In this document: piece after piece, positions 5,079-6,326 of the stretch
How the letters are laid out: every line of letters begins with the position of its first letter
How positions within the stretch are numbered: position 1 is the first letter of the stretch
DNA from: Pseudomonadota bacterium
GTDB lineage: Bacteria > Pseudomonadota > Alphaproteobacteria > Rhizobiales > Rhizobiaceae
Length of the DNA: 6,326 bases
Assembly (NCBI GenBank): GCA_023387715.1
Contig: JAEWHQ010000176.1
Location: 1 to 6,326, forward strand
Direction: 5' to 3'
The notes under the pieces: generated by a model
What the model was told of the DNA's origin: nothing
Seen by the model: the letters and a program-made list of their open reading frames with translations, nothing else
Databases searched by the model: none
Program-made: the position numbers and the translations under genes

Positions 5079-6167
5079 GTGTTCAACGTGAAGATGCTTG
5101 CCGCCACCGTCTCTCTTGCCCTGATTGCCGGAACGCTTTCCCCTGCCCTGGCTGAAACCATTACTTTAAAAGATCAGGGCGGGCGCACCGTTACCCTGCC
5201 AAAGCCAGCAGATCGCATTGCCTCCATTCCCATTCCAATGGCATCCACCATCATTTCCATTGATGGCGGCACCTCCAAGCTGGTGGGTATGAACCCGACT
5301 GCTAAATCTGCGATTATGGAAGGCGTTTTGGGTAAGATTTTCCCGGAAGCCAAAGACATTCCGTCTGATATTACCGCGCCAAACTTCATCCCGAACATTG
5401 AAGAACTGGCTGCAACCAACCCTGACCTTGTTATCCAATGGGCGGATTATGGCGCTGATCTGGTTGATCCTTTGACCAATGCGGGTCTGAATGTCGCCCT
5501 CATTTCTTATGGTACCGAAGAAAAAGCCCGCTACTACCAAAACATGGTCGCTACCGCGATCGGCAAGCCTGAACGCGCCGCACTGATTAATGGCTGGCGC
5601 GATGAAGTTGCACAAGAAATGGCGGCAAAAACCAAAGACATCGCCGCCGACAAGCGTCCGAAAGTGCTTTATCTTGGCCGCGCCATGGAAAACCTCACCG
5701 CCTCCGGCAATGAGGGCAACTATAATGCCTGGTATATCGATCTGACCGGCGGTGTTAATGCGTCTGCCGATGTCAAAGGCAATGGCACCACCATCAGTCC
5801 GGAACAAATTGCCGAGTGGAACCCTGACGTTATCCTGCTTAACAGCTTTGAAGCCAAGCTTGTCCTTGACCGCATCATGAATGATCCAATCCTGTCGCTG
5901 ACCAAAGCAGCCCAAGACAAGAAAGTCTATAAGCTGCCGCTCGGTGGCTATCGCTGGGATCCGCCTAGTCAGGAAAGCCCGCTGACGTGGATGTGGCTCG
6001 CCAATATTCTGCACCCGGAGGTTTTCCAGTATGACCTGCGCGGTGAAATGAAAAAAGCCTATAAATCGCTTTATAATTATGACCTGACCGATGCTGATAT
6101 TGACGGCATTTTGTGGATGGACATGCAGGGCGACGCTACAAATTACGCGCAATTTGCGAGCAAGTAA
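5079..6167 (+). CDS. Periplasmic binding protein of a FecB/CeuE-type metal-chelate ABC importer
   Basis: 362-residue secreted protein that should deliver a ligand to the FecCD-type permease encoded one base downstream. The signal peptide has a basic start, a hydrophobic core (MLAATVSLALIAGTL) and SPALA before cleavage after residue 25; there is no lipobox Cys. The mature start (ITLKDQGGRTVTLPKPADRIASI, 28-50) is the hallmark opening of class III, helical-backbone binding proteins (FepB/BtuF, COG0614). Two lobes follow, with PDLVIQW (115-121), YIDLTGGVNAS (219-229) and WNPDVILL (247-254). The conserved-looking GGYRWDPPSQESPLTW block (289-304) and the YNYDLTDADIDGIL tail (332-345) recall CeuE-like proteins. 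Ligands in this family include ferric siderophores, haem, cobalamin and, for some Helicobacter CeuE-like proteins, nickel; the sequence does not decide. It starts with GTG. Confidence 0.9.
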   Translation: MFNVKMLAATVSLALIAGTLSPALAETITLKDQGGRTVTLPKPADRIASIPIPMASTIISIDGGTSKLVGMNPTAKSAIMEGVLGKIFPEAKDIPSDITAPNFIPNIEELAATNPDLVIQWADYGADLVDPLTNAGLNVALISYGTEEKARYYQNMVATAIGKPERAALINGWRDEVAQEMAAKTKDIAADKRPKVLYLGRAMENLTASGNEGNYNAWYIDLTGGVNASADVKGNGTTISPEQIAEWNPDVILLNSFEAKLVLDRIMNDPILSLTKAAQDKKVYKLPLGGYRWDPPSQESPLTWMWLANILHPEVFQYDLRGEMKKAYKSLYNYDLTDADIDGILWMDMQGDATNYAQFASK

Positions 6168-6168
6168 T

Positions 6169-6326
6169 ATGAGCTCTGTTACAACAGAAGCAATGTCAGA
6201 TACGATACGCCGTCACCAGACGGCGTATCGCGTTGGAAGCTTCGGGCTGATGATCGCAGGTCTTGTGGCCGTCATGCTGTTTTCCATGGGAGCCGGTCGT
6301 TTTTCGGTAAGCCCCCAGCGTATTTT
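6169..6326 (+). CDS. FecCD-type ABC transporter permease (5' fragment)
   Basis: The first 52 codons are present; the gene leaves the window at the right edge. The ATG follows the binding-protein TAA after one base, and no strong ribosome site is visible, so translation probably depends on ribosomes finishing the previous gene. A polar N-terminus of about 22 residues precedes a first membrane helix (GSFGLMIAGLVAVMLFSMGAG, 23-43) and then GRFSVSPQRI. A glycine-ending first helix followed by a G-x-x-x-I/VSP segment is typical of BtuC/FecCD importer permeases. With the FecB-like protein upstream, it would form the channel for a metal chelate or cobalamin. An ATPase gene is expected beyond the edge. 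A strong hairpin lies inside codons 12-21. Confidence 0.85.
   Translation, partial: MSSVTTEAMSDTIRRHQTAYRVGSFGLMIAGLVAVMLFSMGAGRFSVSPQRI
6203..6230 (+). repeat. Perfect 12-bp hairpin inside the start of the FecCD-type gene
   Basis: CGATACGCCGTC (6203-6214) and GACGGCGTATCG (6219-6230) are exact complements around a 4-nt loop, ACCA. The stem is GC-rich and should be very stable in mRNA. It begins 34 bases after the ATG, beyond the usual initiation footprint. No T-run follows (CGTTGGAAGC), so it is not an intrinsic terminator. It encodes DTIRRHQTAYR in a poorly conserved cytoplasmic tail. It may shield the 3' end of the binding-protein mRNA or slow ribosomes; this is inferred. Confidence 0.7.

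Noticed and set aside
5166..6152. A 328-codon open frame on the minus strand
   Set aside because: It lies fully opposite the FecB-like gene, which has a signal peptide, family motifs, a ribosome site and a coupled downstream gene. The antisense protein has no recognisable motif.

Overview
The window looks like chromosomal DNA of a Gram-negative alphaproteobacterium. The genes are of moderate GC by eye, with AT-rich spacers. Short 1-nt stop/start overlaps and a full-length Ada fit Hyphomicrobiales, perhaps a lower-GC relative of Brucella/Ochrobactrum. That placement is an inference from general style, not from a marker gene. There are no RNA genes, insertion sequences, CRISPR arrays or phage genes that I can support.

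Left part (1-3132, all minus strand): an ABC importer operon, transcribed leftwards. The order is a fused 12-helix FbpB/ThiP-type permease, an FbpC-type ATPase that overlaps it by one base, a 79-bp gap with a hairpin, and the first 20 codons of a secreted protein with a clean Sec signal peptide. That last gene is probably the substrate-binding protein, and it is cut by the window edge. Ferric iron is the most likely substrate class, but the sequence does not settle this.

Middle (3118-3785): a long spacer between divergent genes. In the direction of the permease operon it holds a perfect 26-bp palindrome, a hairpin with an ideal Shine-Dalgarno sequence in its loop, and a 19-codon leader ORF with its own good ribosome binding site. 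The leader ORF's stop codon overlaps the permease ATG. An AT-rich stretch, a 12-bp palindrome and possible ada promoter elements lie on the ada side.

Right part (3786-6326, plus strand): ada, a complete bifunctional DNA-methylation sensor and repair protein. After a 183-bp spacer comes a second metal/siderophore-type ABC importer operon: a FecB/CeuE-like periplasmic binding protein, then one base later a FecCD-type permease cut by the right edge. The spacer holds a 50-bp-spaced direct repeat with an inverted copy between the two units. The start of the permease gene carries a perfect 12-bp hairpin.

The protein content is ordinary: two importers of different architectural classes with ada between them. 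What deserves a second look is the non-coding and RNA-level structure, especially the leader of the permease operon, the leader of the FecB-like gene, and the hairpin inside the FecCD-type gene.
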